From the NCBI GenBank assembly GCA_017886895.1, contig JAGHJD010000003.1, forward strand, positions 1 to 47,031: a stretch of DNA of 47,031 bases, read 5' to 3'. The position numbers were made by a program, and so were the translations under genes. A model generated the notes under the pieces. That model was not told where the DNA came from and made no database searches. It saw nothing but the letters and a program-made list of their open reading frames with translations. The stretch comes from Clostridia bacterium (GTDB taxonomy: Bacteria > Bacillota > Clostridia > Christensenellales > Borkfalkiaceae). This document shows, piece by piece, positions 19,447 through 27,763 of the stretch. Each line of letters begins with the position of its first letter. Position 1 is the stretch's first letter.

Positions 19447-19596
19447 ATGGAGAAAGTGAATTGCGCCATCGGCTGCGAAGTTTCCGAATGCGTTTTCAAC
19501 AGCGAGGGCAAGAACTGCACGCTGGACAGGATCGTCGTCGGCTGCGGCTGCAACGAGGAGAACTGCACCTGCTGCGAAAATTACCGCAGCAGATAA
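19447..19596 (+). CDS. DUF1540-like cysteine-rich small protein
   Basis: A 49-aa product with ten cysteines, translated from ATG 19447 with an excellent SD (gcggaggtg, 6 nt spacing). It reads MEKVNCAIGCEVSECVFN, then a Gly-Lys-x-Cys turn, an aliphatic RIVVGCGC segment and a terminal CTCCENY. The spacing C-x3-C-x4-C...C...(I/V)-x-V...C matches DUF1540 domains, small proteins common in spore-forming Clostridia and probably metal-binding; their function is not established. It lies divergent to rplI with about 110 bp between start codons. Confidence 0.85.
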   Translation: MEKVNCAIGCEVSECVFNSEGKNCTLDRIVVGCGCNEENCTCCENYRSR

Positions 19597-19617
19597 TGCT
19601 CTCTGCGGCAGAAAAGG

Positions 19618-19663
19618 GTAAACGGAAAGCGGCTGCGCTTTGGCGCAGCCGCTTTCCGTTTAC
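19618..19663 (+). terminator. Perfect 21-bp inverted repeat after the DUF1540 gene
   Basis: Arms 19618-19638 and 19643-19663 (GTAAACGGAAAGCGGCTGCGC and its complement) with a TTTG loop, 22 nt past the stop. No T-run follows, so it may stabilise the mRNA 3' end or terminate without a classic U-tract. Confidence 0.6.
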
Positions 19664-20133
19664 ATGCCGCTCTCTTGACGACGGAGCGGCGGTCCGACCG
19701 GTTTTGCCGGTGAACGGGCGGTCCTGCCTCTGCCGCGGGAAGCGCGCGGCATGGCGTTTTTTGAAGAAAAGGGCTCTCAGGACGGGCGCCGTTCGGCGCA
19801 AAAGTGCACGAAATAAGGCGCGGCAAAAGGGGCGTTCGTTCGGGAAAAGGATGCTGATCCCGATTTTAACATTTTTTGATCTATTTTTGAAAAAATATTG
19901 ATTTTTAATTTATTCTGAGTTAAAATAAATACGGAATCATCTACAAAAAACTGCATAATACTCGGGGCCCCGCCAAGATCTGCGGCGGCGGGCGGCTGCC
20001 GCGGCGGCGAGGGGTTCGGGCGCAGCCGCCGCGGGGAGCTGCGCGCCCTTTGCGCGGAACGGGCGGGCGTTTCGTCATAAGTTGGCAGGATCCGACATAG
20101 AATGTATCATCGCCGGAAGGGGGATGATGCAGA
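19664..20133 (+). other. 470-bp non-coding stretch upstream of spoIIID
   Basis: No convincing gene was found on either strand. It shifts from GC-rich (to ~19850) to a markedly AT-rich block (19860-19960). The AT-rich block contains a possible sigma-A site, TTGATT (19898-19903), 17 bp, TAAAAT (19921-19926). A GC-rich hairpin follows (CCGCGGCGGC 19999-20008 with its complement 20025-20034, 16-nt loop), then the sigma-E-like promoter reported separately. Confidence 0.5.
20075..20103 (+). promoter_or_regulatory. Candidate mother-cell (sigma-E-type) promoter of spoIIID
   Basis: TCATAA (20075-20080), 15 bp, CATAGAAT (20096-20103), close to the sigma-E/K -10 consensus CATAnnnT. In Bacillus and Clostridium spoIIID is transcribed by sigma-E, so the position fits. 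The match is by eye only. Confidence 0.4.
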
Positions 20134-20385
20134 GTGTGGGAGTATATGGAGCGCCGCGCGCGGAGCGCGGCGGAGTACATACTGGAGACGAACGCCACGG
20201 TGCGCGCCTGCGCCGAACACTTCGGCACGAGCAAATCGACGGTGCACAAGGACGTGACCGAGCGTCTTGCGGAGCTCGACCCCGGGCTGTATGCCGCCGT
20301 ACGCGCCGTGCTGGATAAAAACCTACGCGAACGGCACCTGCGCGGCGGGGAATCCACCCGCCGCAAATTTCTGGAGAGGCGGTAA
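20134..20385 (+). CDS. spoIIID: Sporulation transcriptional regulator SpoIIID
   Basis: Length is 83 aa; a mother-cell DNA-binding protein that tunes the sigma-E regulon. The HTH and flanks match the family closely: Y-I-L-E-T-N-A-TVRACAEHFGTSKSTVHKDV, then TERLAELDPGLYAAVRAVLD and the C-terminal RERHLRGGESTRRKF, equivalent to the HLRGGEATKLKY tail of SpoIIID. Initiation is at GTG 20134, with SD gaaggggg 10 nt upstream; the two ATGs nearer the SD are out of frame. This is the clearest evidence in the window that the organism forms endospores. Confidence 0.95.
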   Translation: MWEYMERRARSAAEYILETNATVRACAEHFGTSKSTVHKDVTERLAELDPGLYAAVRAVLDKNLRERHLRGGESTRRKFLERR

Positions 20386-20470
20386 ATTTTGCCCGCCCGC
20401 GTCCCGTTTTTCCCGCCGTAATTGTAAACCCGCTTTACGAAAATCCGGCATATGCGGAAAAAGTGAGAAA

Positions 20471-20494
20471 AAGCGGCGGCGCAGCCGCATTTTA
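20471..20494 (+). terminator. Possible weak terminator after spoIIID
   Basis: GCGGC...GCCGC, a 5-bp stem with a six-base loop, followed by ATTTTA. Short, and so only a modest candidate. Confidence 0.3.
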
Positions 20495-20508
20495 CCGCCG
20501 ATACATTC

Positions 20509-20537
20509 TTGAATTTTCCCTCCGATTGTGTTATAAT
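20509..20537 (+). promoter_or_regulatory. Sigma-A promoter of the dehydratase-activase pair
   Basis: TTGAAT (20509-20514), a 17-bp spacer and TATAAT (20532-20537), about 65 bp before the start codon. Confidence 0.8.
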
Positions 20538-20601
20538 ACCTCAAACGGTTTACTTGCGCCGCGTGTTCCGCGCGCGGCGCTTCCGATAGCGGGTGAAAGA
20601 C

Positions 20602-23565
20602 ATGACACTGCGGATGGGGATAGACGTCGGTTCGACGACCGTGAAGGTGTGCGTGCTGGCGGAGGATCAGAGCGAAATACTGTATACGAGTTACGAGCGG
20701 CACTTCGCGCGCGTCAAGGAGTGCGTGCTGGCGCAGCTTGCCGCCGTCAGGGAGAAATTCGGCGGCGGCGATTTTACCGTCTGCATCACGGGTTCGGCGG
20801 GGCTGGGGCTTGCCGAGCGCAGCGGCGTGCCCTTCGTGCAGGAGGTGCAGGCGGCGTTCAAGGCGATCCGCAAGTACTACCCCGACGCGGACGCGGCGGT
20901 GGAGCTGGGCGGCGAGGACGCGAAGATCATCTTCATCACGGGCGGCACCGAACAGCGCATGAACGGAAGCTGCGCGGGCGGCACGGGCGCGTTCATCGAC
21001 CAGATGGCGACCCTTCTGAATATCTCCGTTTCCGAGATGGACGAGCTGTCGCTGAAAGCGGAAAAGGTGTACCCGATCGCCTCCCGCTGCGGCGTGTTCG
21101 CGAAGTCGGACATACAGCCCCTGCTCAACCAGGGCGCGCGCAAGGAGGACATAGCCGCGAGCATCTTTCAGGCGGTCGTCGACCAGACGGTCTCGGGGCT
21201 GGCGCAGGGCAGGCGCATCAAGGGGAAAGTGCTCTTCCTCGGCGGCCCGCTGCACTTCATCAAGGGGCTGGGGCGCGCCTTCAAAGAGACGCTGCGCCTC
21301 GACGACGAACACGCCGTATTCCCTGAAAACGCGCCCTGTTTCATGGGCATCGGCGCGGCGCTCGCCTCCTGTGCGGAACAGCCGCTCTCCCTCGCGGAGC
21401 TGACGGCGCGCATCGCGGGCGCGAAGGGCAGCGACGACATCGTGACGGGCGAACCGCTCTTTAAAGACCGCGCCGAGTACGAGGCGTTCGTCGCGCGGCA
21501 CAGCAAGAACGACCTCGCGTTCGAGGACATCGCCGCCTATGCTGGCGACGCCTATCTGGGCATCGACAGCGGCTCGACGACGACCAAACTCGTGCTCATC
21601 ACCCCCGAGGGGAAACTTTTGTACCAGCACTATCAGTCCAACAACGGGCAGCCGCTGGACATCGTTCTGGAGCGCCTGCGCGAGATCTATGCGCTTGCGG
21701 GCGGGCGCATCCGCATCCGCGGCGCAGCGGTCACGGGCTACGGAGAGGACATGATGAAGGCGGCGATCAAGGCGGATTTCGGCATCGTCGAGACGGTCGC
21801 GCACTTCAAAGCCGCGCTGTATTTTGACCCGAAGGTCGACTTCATCATCGACATCGGCGGGCAGGACATCAAGTGCTTTAAGATCAAGAACGGCGCGATC
21901 GACTCGATCATGCTCAACGAGGCGTGCTCCTCGGGGTGCGGCTCCTTCATCCAGACCTTCGCCAGGGCGATGGGCATGGAGATCGACGAATTTTCCAAGC
22001 TCGGGCTGTTCGCGAAACACCCCGTGGAGCTGGGCAGCCGCTGCACGGTGTTCATGAACAGCTCCGTCAAACAGGCGCAGAAGGAGGGCGCGTCCGTGGA
22101 GGACATCTCCGCGGGGCTCTCCTCGTCCATCGTCAAAAACGCGATCTACAAGGTCATCCGCGCCAAGACGCCCGACGAGCTGGGCGAACACATCCTCGTG
22201 CAGGGTGGCACCTTCTTGAACGACGCGGTGCTGCGCTCCTTCGAGCTGGAGACGGGCAAACAGGTCGTCCGCCCCGGCATCGCGGGGCTGATGGGCGCGT
22301 TCGGCGCCGCGCTGTACGCCAAGGAGAACGTGCGCGGCGAAAGCACGATCATAGGTGAGGCGGAACTCAGATACTTTGCCTACCGTTCGGCGGGCAGGGT
22401 GTGCCGCGGGTGCACCTCCAACTGCAACGTGAACGTGCTCACCTTTTCGGACGGGCGCAAGTTCATTTCGGGCAACAAGTGCGAGCGCGGCGCGGGGCGC
22501 AAGCCTGCCTCCGACGAGCTGGACATCTACGCCTACAAATACAAGCGCCTGCTCGCGTCCGCGCACGAAGATACGCCGGCAAAGCGGAAAAAGCCGCGCG
22601 GCAAGGTCGGTCTGCCGCTCGCGCTCGGCTTTTACGAGCAGCTCCCGCTGTGGGCGGGGTTCTTCGAGGCGTGCGGGTTCGAGGTCGTGCTCAGCGAGGA
22701 GTCCTCGCGGCAGCTCTATTTCAAAGGGCAGCACACCGTCGCGAGCGACACGGTCTGCTACCCCGCCAAGCTCACGCACGGGCATATCGAGAGCCTGCTC
22801 GACGCGGGCGTGGATTTCATCTTCTTCCCCTGCGAGAGCTACAACCTCGACGAGGGCAATTCGGACAACCATTACAACTGCCCCGTCGTGGCGTACTACC
22901 CCGAACTCCTGCGCGCGAACAACGAGCGGCTGGACGGGAAGAATTTCATCGCCCCGTACATAGACCCGAACAACGAAAAGACGACGGTGCGCGCGCTGAA
23001 AAAAGCGCTCGCGGCGTACAGGCTCTCCGCGCGGGAGATCGGGCGCGGGCTGCGCGCGGGGTTCGCGCGGCTGGAGCGCTACCGCGAGGACGTGCGCGCG
23101 GCGGGGGACAGGATCCTGCATGCGGCGCGCAAAGAGAGGAAGCACATCGTCGTCCTTGCGGGGCGGCCGTACCACATCGACCCCGAGATCAACCACGGCA
23201 TCGGCAAGCTGCTCACTTCGCTGGGCGTTGCGGTGCTGTCGGAGGATGCGGTGTACTTCCGCGGCGAACGGGTGCGCGTCAACGTGCTCAACCAGTGGAC
23301 GTACCATGCGCGGCTGTACCGCGCCGCCGAGTACGCGACGCGGCATGCGGACACCGACCTCGTGCAGCTCGTCTCCTTCGGCTGCGGCATCGACGCGATC
23401 ACGACGGACGAGGTGCGCAGCATCCTCGAAAAGCGCGGCAAGCTGTACACGCAGATCAAAATAGACGAGATCAACAACCTCGGCGTCGTGAAAATACGCC
23501 TTCGCAGCATGCTCGCTGCGATAGAGGAACAGAAGAGGCATGCAGATGAGCAAGAAACAGCATAG
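20602..23565 (+). CDS. 2-hydroxyacyl-CoA dehydratase activator-like protein: two BcrAD/BadFG ATPase domains plus DUF2229 (CoA_E_activ)
   Basis: About 987 aa from ATG 20602 (MTLRMGIDVGSTTVKVCVLA); a GTG at 20593 is an alternative. It has two tandem ASKHA-fold ATPase domains, the first starting MGIDVGSTTVK and the second, at about residue 316, GIDSGSTTTKLVL. Each contains the cysteines that hold the bridging [4Fe-4S] cluster in HgdC-type activators: SCAGGTGAFIDQM with SRCGVFAKSD, and ACSSGCGSFIQTF with SRCTVFMNSS. The C-terminal ~400 residues form the DUF2229 region with further Cys motifs (CRGCTSNCNVN; CYPAKLTHGH). The physiological substrate of this subfamily is not established. In many Clostridia this protein and the next are one polypeptide of about 1,400 aa; here they are split with a 20-nt overlap. 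Confidence 0.9.
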   Translation: MTLRMGIDVGSTTVKVCVLAEDQSEILYTSYERHFARVKECVLAQLAAVREKFGGGDFTVCITGSAGLGLAERSGVPFVQEVQAAFKAIRKYYPDADAAVELGGEDAKIIFITGGTEQRMNGSCAGGTGAFIDQMATLLNISVSEMDELSLKAEKVYPIASRCGVFAKSDIQPLLNQGARKEDIAASIFQAVVDQTVSGLAQGRRIKGKVLFLGGPLHFIKGLGRAFKETLRLDDEHAVFPENAPCFMGIGAALASCAEQPLSLAELTARIAGAKGSDDIVTGEPLFKDRAEYEAFVARHSKNDLAFEDIAAYAGDAYLGIDSGSTTTKLVLITPEGKLLYQHYQSNNGQPLDIVLERLREIYALAGGRIRIRGAAVTGYGEDMMKAAIKADFGIVETVAHFKAALYFDPKVDFIIDIGGQDIKCFKIKNGAIDSIMLNEACSSGCGSFIQTFARAMGMEIDEFSKLGLFAKHPVELGSRCTVFMNSSVKQAQKEGASVEDISAGLSSSIVKNAIYKVIRAKTPDELGEHILVQGGTFLNDAVLRSFELETGKQVVRPGIAGLMGAFGAALYAKENVRGESTIIGEAELRYFAYRSAGRVCRGCTSNCNVNVLTFSDGRKFISGNKCERGAGRKPASDELDIYAYKYKRLLASAHEDTPAKRKKPRGKVGLPLALGFYEQLPLWAGFFEACGFEVVLSEESSRQLYFKGQHTVASDTVCYPAKLTHGHIESLLDAGVDFIFFPCESYNLDEGNSDNHYNCPVVAYYPELLRANNERLDGKNFIAPYIDPNNEKTTVRALKKALAAYRLSAREIGRGLRAGFARLERYREDVRAAGDRILHAARKERKHIVVLAGRPYHIDPEINHGIGKLLTSLGVAVLSEDAVYFRGERVRVNVLNQWTYHARLYRAAEYATRHADTDLVQLVSFGCGIDAITTDEVRSILEKRGKLYTQIKIDEINNLGVVKIRLRSMLAAIEEQKRHADEQETA

Positions 23566-24844
23566 GGACGAGGCGCCCGCCGTCGATTTCCGTGACGAAT
23601 ACCCGCGCTTTACGCCCGACATGAAATATACGCACAAACTGCTCGTCCCCGATATGCTGCCCGTCCATTTCGGCATCATTCTGAACATTCTGCGCCGCGA
23701 CGGGTGGGACGTGGAACTTCTGACCAACGACGCCCGCGCCGTCATCGACGAGGGGCTCAAGCACGTGCACAACGACACCTGCTTCCCCGCGCTGTGCGTG
23801 ACGGGGCAGTTCGTGGATGCGCTCAAGAGCGGGAAATACGACCCCGACCGCACGGCGCTGCTCATCACGCAGTCGGGCGGCGGGTGCCGCGCGTCCAACT
23901 ATATCCCGCTCATCCGCAAGGCGATCAGGGCGGAGTTCCCGAACGTGCCCGTCGTCTCCTTCAACTTCGCGGGGCTGGAGAAGGACAGCGGCTTCCCCAT
24001 GGACTTAAAGACCATTTTAAAGCTCGCGTATGCCGTGTTCTACGGTGACACGCTGCTGTCGCTGTACAACCAGTGCAAGCCGTACGAGCGGGAGAAGGGC
24101 GCGGCGGACGCCGTGCGCGACGGGTGCGTGCGGTATATCGACGAGGCGTTCGAGAAGGGGACGTTCCGCAAGTACAAGAAGATCACGCGGGAGCTGCTCT
24201 CCCGCTTTGCGGCGCTCCCGCGCACGGGCGAAAAGAAGGTGAAGGTCGGCATCGTCGGCGAGATCTACGTCAAGTATTCGCCGCTCGGCAATTCGCGGCT
24301 GGAGGAGTTCCTGCTCGCCGAGGGGTGCGAGCCCGTCGTGCCGGGGCTGATGGACTACGTCATGTACTGCGCCGTCAACAACGTCAACGACGCGAAATTT
24401 TACGGCATGAAGAGGGGCAGCGCGTTCGTGTTCGGGCTGGCGTATAAGTTCCTGCTGCGCATGCAGCGGAAGATCAACGCGATCACGGAAAAGAGCGGGT
24501 TTGCGCCGCTGCACGACTTCGAGCACCTGCGCAGGTGTGCGGACAAGGTGCTCAACCAAGGCGTGAAGATGGGCGAGGGCTGGCTCATCCCCGCCGAAAT
24601 GGCGGCGCTTGCCGAAACGGGAACGGACAACATCGTCTGCGCGCAGCCCTTCGGGTGCCTGCCCAACCACATTGCGGGCAAGGGGACTATCCGCACCCTC
24701 AAACGCATGTACGAGCACGAGAACATCGTCGCCGTCGACTACGATCCGTCCGCGACCAAGGTCAACCAGGAGAACCGCATCAAACTCATGCTCGCCACCG
24801 CGAGGGAGAATATGGTTTCGGTGAAAGCCTCGAAAGAACGATAA
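23546..24844 (+). CDS. 2-hydroxyacyl-CoA dehydratase (HgdB)-like protein
   Basis: Length is 432 aa from ATG 23546; the ATG at 23540 is only ~2 nt from the SD aagagg and so less likely. Conserved features are the cysteines of this group: CFPALCVTGQF, SGGGCRASNYIPLIRKA and, near the end, CAQPFGCLPNHIAGKGTIR. The last is typical of the C-terminal part of the fused DUF2229 proteins. It is probably the electron-accepting partner or C-terminal half of the upstream activase, whose 3' end it overlaps. It ends before a clear terminator at 24893. Confidence 0.88.
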   Translation: MSKKQHRDEAPAVDFRDEYPRFTPDMKYTHKLLVPDMLPVHFGIILNILRRDGWDVELLTNDARAVIDEGLKHVHNDTCFPALCVTGQFVDALKSGKYDPDRTALLITQSGGGCRASNYIPLIRKAIRAEFPNVPVVSFNFAGLEKDSGFPMDLKTILKLAYAVFYGDTLLSLYNQCKPYEREKGAADAVRDGCVRYIDEAFEKGTFRKYKKITRELLSRFAALPRTGEKKVKVGIVGEIYVKYSPLGNSRLEEFLLAEGCEPVVPGLMDYVMYCAVNNVNDAKFYGMKRGSAFVFGLAYKFLLRMQRKINAITEKSGFAPLHDFEHLRRCADKVLNQGVKMGEGWLIPAEMAALAETGTDNIVCAQPFGCLPNHIAGKGTIRTLKRMYEHENIVAVDYDPSATKVNQENRIKLMLATARENMVSVKASKER

Positions 24845-24892
24845 CGGTTTTTATATAAATATAATTGTACGGTAAATTTATTTTTAAAGAGT

Positions 24893-24931
24893 AAAGTCTG
24901 CGGCAGATATAAGATTCGCCGCAGGCTTTTT
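24893..24931 (+). terminator. Terminator of the dehydratase-activase operon
   Basis: AGTCTGCGGC (24895-24904) pairs with GCCGCAGGCT (24918-24927, one G-T wobble) and is followed by TTTT. The remaining ~120 bp up to the next promoter are AT-rich and show no gene. Confidence 0.85.
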
Positions 24932-25053
24932 ATGTGTAAAATTATTCCAATTAAATTTATTTTGAAAGCATATAATTTCACGGGATGTTTTTACAAAATT
25001 ATCAAATAGCTTTCACAATATAAAAAAATTAAACATTTTTTTCACACATTTTA

Positions 25054-25082
25054 TTGTCAGCGGCGGGAATGTATGTTATAAT
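25054..25082 (+). promoter_or_regulatory. Sigma-A promoter of locus 2
   Basis: TTGTCA (25054-25059), 17 bp, TATAAT (25077-25082). It predicts a leader of about 140 nt before the first gene at 25228; no ORF was recognised in the leader. Confidence 0.8.
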
Positions 25083-25160
25083 AAAAAAGTCAGAGTATGG
25101 AGTATCTTGGGGAATTTTACCCTTTTGTAAACAGTGTTATATACAGCGATCTGTCCTAAA

Positions 25161-25177
25161 GTTGATTTCCAATCAAC
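25161..25177 (+). promoter_or_regulatory. Small perfect hairpin in the locus 2 leader
   Basis: GTTGATT (25161-25167), TCC loop, AATCAAC (25171-25177). As DNA it is also a dyad that could be an operator; the last gene of the operon encodes an HTH protein. The role is unproven. Confidence 0.4.
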
Positions 25178-25227
25178 CCACGGGATTGAAAATTTTGTTA
25201 TTATAGAAAAAACAGGAGGAGGTTTCT

Positions 25228-25848
25228 ATGGCAAAACGGCAAAAGACGATCCGCTCCCATCGGGAGAGGGTCCGACGGGCGAATTATGTGCTGAAGGAGG
25301 ACCCATATTTCAAAAAAGAGCGGCTCTCGATCCTGGACAGGGAAGCTCTGGTTGAATTCTATCTGGTCGAGGATATTCTTCAGCTGTATCAAAAACGATT
25401 GGCATCTGAGCAGGCGTACGAACCTCATGGGCGTGCCGCTGAAAAGGCAAAGGCCTTGAATATAAAAAAATTTACGGCGATCATTAACGTTTTGGATGCG
25501 GCAATCGGCGTGGCGCGGGCGGCTATCAAGGCCGGCGACTATACCAAAGTCCGTCGTGCGATCCATGAGGGCGCCCTGATGGCTGCGGCAAACAGCGTCA
25601 AAAATCTCCCCAAACTGAGAGAGTTGGCGATTGAACTGCTGCGCGACCTTTCAGCCGATACGCTGGCTGCAGAGAGCGAAAGTCTGGCAATTGATGAAGA
25701 TCTAGATGATCTGGAATCCCATGAAGAGAACGTCCGCAAAGTAAAAGGGATGGCTCCCTCTGTCGATCAGATCGAAGAGATCATCCGTGCGGCTGAAGAG
25801 GCTATTCCCGATAAAATCACAAAGAGCAAACTGAACACCAACATTTGA
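25228..25848 (+). CDS. Helical, basic-to-acidic protein, ESCRT-III-like candidate, copy A (locus 2)
   Basis: Length is 206 aa, first gene of locus 2, with SD aggaggagg. The N terminus is strongly basic (MAKRQKTIRSHRERVRRANY). Long Ala-rich helices follow, including FTAIINVLDAAIGVARAAIK and a K-N-L-P-K-L-R-E-L segment. Then come an acidic stretch (SLAIDEDLDDLESHEEN, ~150-167) and a C-terminal helix with IEEIIRAAEEAIP. Size, charge polarity, helicity and position before a Vps4-like ATPase suggest an ESCRT-III-like filament subunit, but sequence similarity is weaker than for the next gene. It could be an unrelated helical adaptor. Confidence 0.65.
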   Translation: MAKRQKTIRSHRERVRRANYVLKEDPYFKKERLSILDREALVEFYLVEDILQLYQKRLASEQAYEPHGRAAEKAKALNIKKFTAIINVLDAAIGVARAAIKAGDYTKVRRAIHEGALMAAANSVKNLPKLRELAIELLRDLSADTLAAESESLAIDEDLDDLESHEENVRKVKGMAPSVDQIEEIIRAAEEAIPDKITKSKLNTNI

Positions 25849-25956
25849 CGCACCTGCGGGTGCTTGCGGGCACTGTTTTAGCGGAGCTGTTTCGCTGTAT
25901 CGTATCAGAAAATTCAGGTGCATGCCTGAAAATATAAAATTTCGGAGGAAAAAATC

Positions 25957-26565
25957 ATGGCAAAAAAGCAGACGAACGAGGAGAGGATCGTGGCGGCAAT
26001 GGACGCATTGGACAAATCCGTGCGCAACCTTCAGAAATTCGGCATCTGCTACAACGACTACATTGACGAGGCTGCGCTGCGCGGAGACGACGGGAGAGCG
26101 AAACAGCTCATCAAACAGAAAATGCGCGTCTGCGCTCTGGCAGAGCAGTTGAAAACGTTGAAGAGCAACCTTGAACTCGGTGCTTACACTTCACAGGCTA
26201 TCTCAGACCTCGGCAAGCTTCCCGCCGCGATCGCGGGGTGCAAGGGGCTTCTGGCTGAATCGCCTGACTTCTCCAAGTTGGGGAAGAGCATTACTGCGAT
26301 CTTCAGGGATATCTCCTCGTCCGAAGCGGAGCTTGCAAAGCTGAACGAGATCCTTGATCCCAAACCCGCGGTGAGGCTGGGCAGTGCGCTGGACAGTATT
26401 CCTGAGGAGGAACAGACCGATGCCTTCAAAGCGGAATATGCGGCGATGTGGGAGCGCATTAAGCCGCGGCTTTCCCCGGAAACGGTCGCAAAACCCGATG
26501 CAGCGGTTGAGCCAACAGGCAATATCGACTATGCCGGTATCATTGCCGAAGAGAATAGGAAGTAG
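25957..26565 (+). CDS. ESCRT-III/CHMP-like protein, copy B (locus 2)
   Basis: Length is 202 aa, with SD cggagga. The helical pattern follows Vps2/CHMP proteins well. Helix 1 ends near ICYNDYIDEAAL. A G-D-x-x-x-AKQLIKQKMRV helix 2 start is followed by LAEQLKTLKSNLELGAYTSQ, like the '...L.nLE.....A' of ESCRT-III. Then come ISDLGKLPAAIAGCKGLL, DFSKLGKSITAIFRDI and SSSEAELAKLNEIL. The tail is Pro/Ala/Glu-rich and ends in a short conserved-looking peptide (NIDYAGIIAEENRK) that may be the ligand for the MIT-like domains encoded next. The 108-nt gap before it contains a TTCAGG/CCTGAA hairpin (25913-25930). Function is inferred from architecture and neighbours. Confidence 0.75.
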   Translation: MAKKQTNEERIVAAMDALDKSVRNLQKFGICYNDYIDEAALRGDDGRAKQLIKQKMRVCALAEQLKTLKSNLELGAYTSQAISDLGKLPAAIAGCKGLLAESPDFSKLGKSITAIFRDISSSEAELAKLNEILDPKPAVRLGSALDSIPEEEQTDAFKAEYAAMWERIKPRLSPETVAKPDAAVEPTGNIDYAGIIAEENRK

Positions 26566-26573
26566 GGTGAATC

Positions 26574-27734
26574 ATGGCAGCGGCGAACATGGTGAGCGTT
26601 TTCAATGGGAAGGTGGCGCGATTCAATGAGGCAGTCCGTGTGAAGGATGCAGACGCGATCGCAGAAATCGGCGCCGAGATGCTGCGCATTGCTTTGGAAC
26701 AATGCGCAAACCCCAATCTCAGTACTACGGTGAAACAGACGTACCGCAAGCAGTGCGCTGCCGTAATCGATCATCTCGTCAGCTATGTGAAACAGCCGCC
26801 CGTGGCGGTCAGGAGCGCGGGCGGCGGCGAAGAGGAGAGCGACCCGTACTATACGGAGAGGGATTGGTTTTCCGACGACGTTCCCAAACTCAACTTCAAA
26901 GACATTATCGGCGTTCAGGAAGTGAAAGACGCCTTCATGGTCGACGTGGTCGCTCCGCTGAGACCGGAGTTCAAAGAGGTCTACCATAAATTCCGCGGCG
27001 ATCAGCTCGGGACGCAGGTTCTGCTCTACGGCCCTCCCGGAACAGGGAAAACCCATGTCGTAAAGTGCCTTGCGGGAGCCTTGAACTGTAAAATCGCTGT
27101 CGTGCAGACGAGTGAGCTTTTGGCGAGCGTCGTGGGCGTGGCAGAAAAGAACACGCGCGACATTTTCGCGCAGGCTGCTGAGCTGGAGCGGTGCATCATC
27201 TTCCTCGACGAGATCGACAGCATCTGCTCGGACCGGAGCAGCGAAGATTCCCGGCATACGCGGTCCGTTCTTACGACGATGCTCACCTGCATGGACGGCT
27301 TTATCAAGACGAAAAAGCCTGGGCAGCTCAGGATCGTTGTGGCGGCGACCAATCTGCCGTGGAAACTCGATCCCGCTTTGAAACGCGGGGGGAGGTTCGA
27401 GACGCAGATCTACGTTCCTCTCCCCGATTGGGAGGCAAGGAAGGTCTTCGTGGCGCAAGGGCTTGAAAAAGTGCCGCACGCGGCGGACGTCACGGTGGAC
27501 TACCTGGCACAGCGTTTGGACGGCTATGCGGGTGCGGATATCAGGGCGGTGCTCAAACAGATCGCCAACGAGCCTTTGCGCCGCGAGATCCTCAATATTA
27601 TCAAAAATAAAAAAGAGAGCGGAGAGTTCATAACCGTTGCCGACTGTGAAAAAGTTTTACAGTCCTATATCAACAGTGTGACGCCCGAAATGTTAAAACG
27701 CTTTCAGGCCTATGACAGGGGAATCCCCTATTAG
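26574..27734 (+). CDS. Vps4-like AAA ATPase with N-terminal MIT-like domain (locus 2)
   Basis: Length is 386 aa. Residues ~5-75 are a MIT-like helical domain (VSVFNGKVARFNEAVRVKD, AEIGAEMLRIALEQ, YRKQCAAVIDHLVSYV), followed by a Gly/Glu linker. The AAA core has Walker A GPPGTGKT at 153-160 and Walker B FLDEID from about 210. It carries AATNLPWKLDPALKRGGRF and the Vps4-like VPLPDWEARK and GYAGADIRAVLKQ. Its C terminus is VTPEMLKRFQAYDRGIPY, like the Vps4 end. Pore loop 1 reads LLASVVGVAEK and so lacks the aromatic KW seen in Vps4 and in the locus 1 paralog. The ATG follows gggtga, 8 nt after the previous stop. Probably remodels the ESCRT-III-like proteins encoded upstream. Confidence 0.9.
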   Translation: MAAANMVSVFNGKVARFNEAVRVKDADAIAEIGAEMLRIALEQCANPNLSTTVKQTYRKQCAAVIDHLVSYVKQPPVAVRSAGGGEEESDPYYTERDWFSDDVPKLNFKDIIGVQEVKDAFMVDVVAPLRPEFKEVYHKFRGDQLGTQVLLYGPPGTGKTHVVKCLAGALNCKIAVVQTSELLASVVGVAEKNTRDIFAQAAELERCIIFLDEIDSICSDRSSEDSRHTRSVLTTMLTCMDGFIKTKKPGQLRIVVAATNLPWKLDPALKRGGRFETQIYVPLPDWEARKVFVAQGLEKVPHAADVTVDYLAQRLDGYAGADIRAVLKQIANEPLRREILNIIKNKKESGEFITVADCEKVLQSYINSVTPEMLKRFQAYDRGIPY

Positions 27735-27763
27735 GCGTTGTGTGTGGGCTCAAAGGAGTGAGT

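Noticed and set aside
20323-23898. 1191-aa minus-strand open frame
   Set aside because: Antisense shadow of the dehydratase-activase gene; composition-driven.
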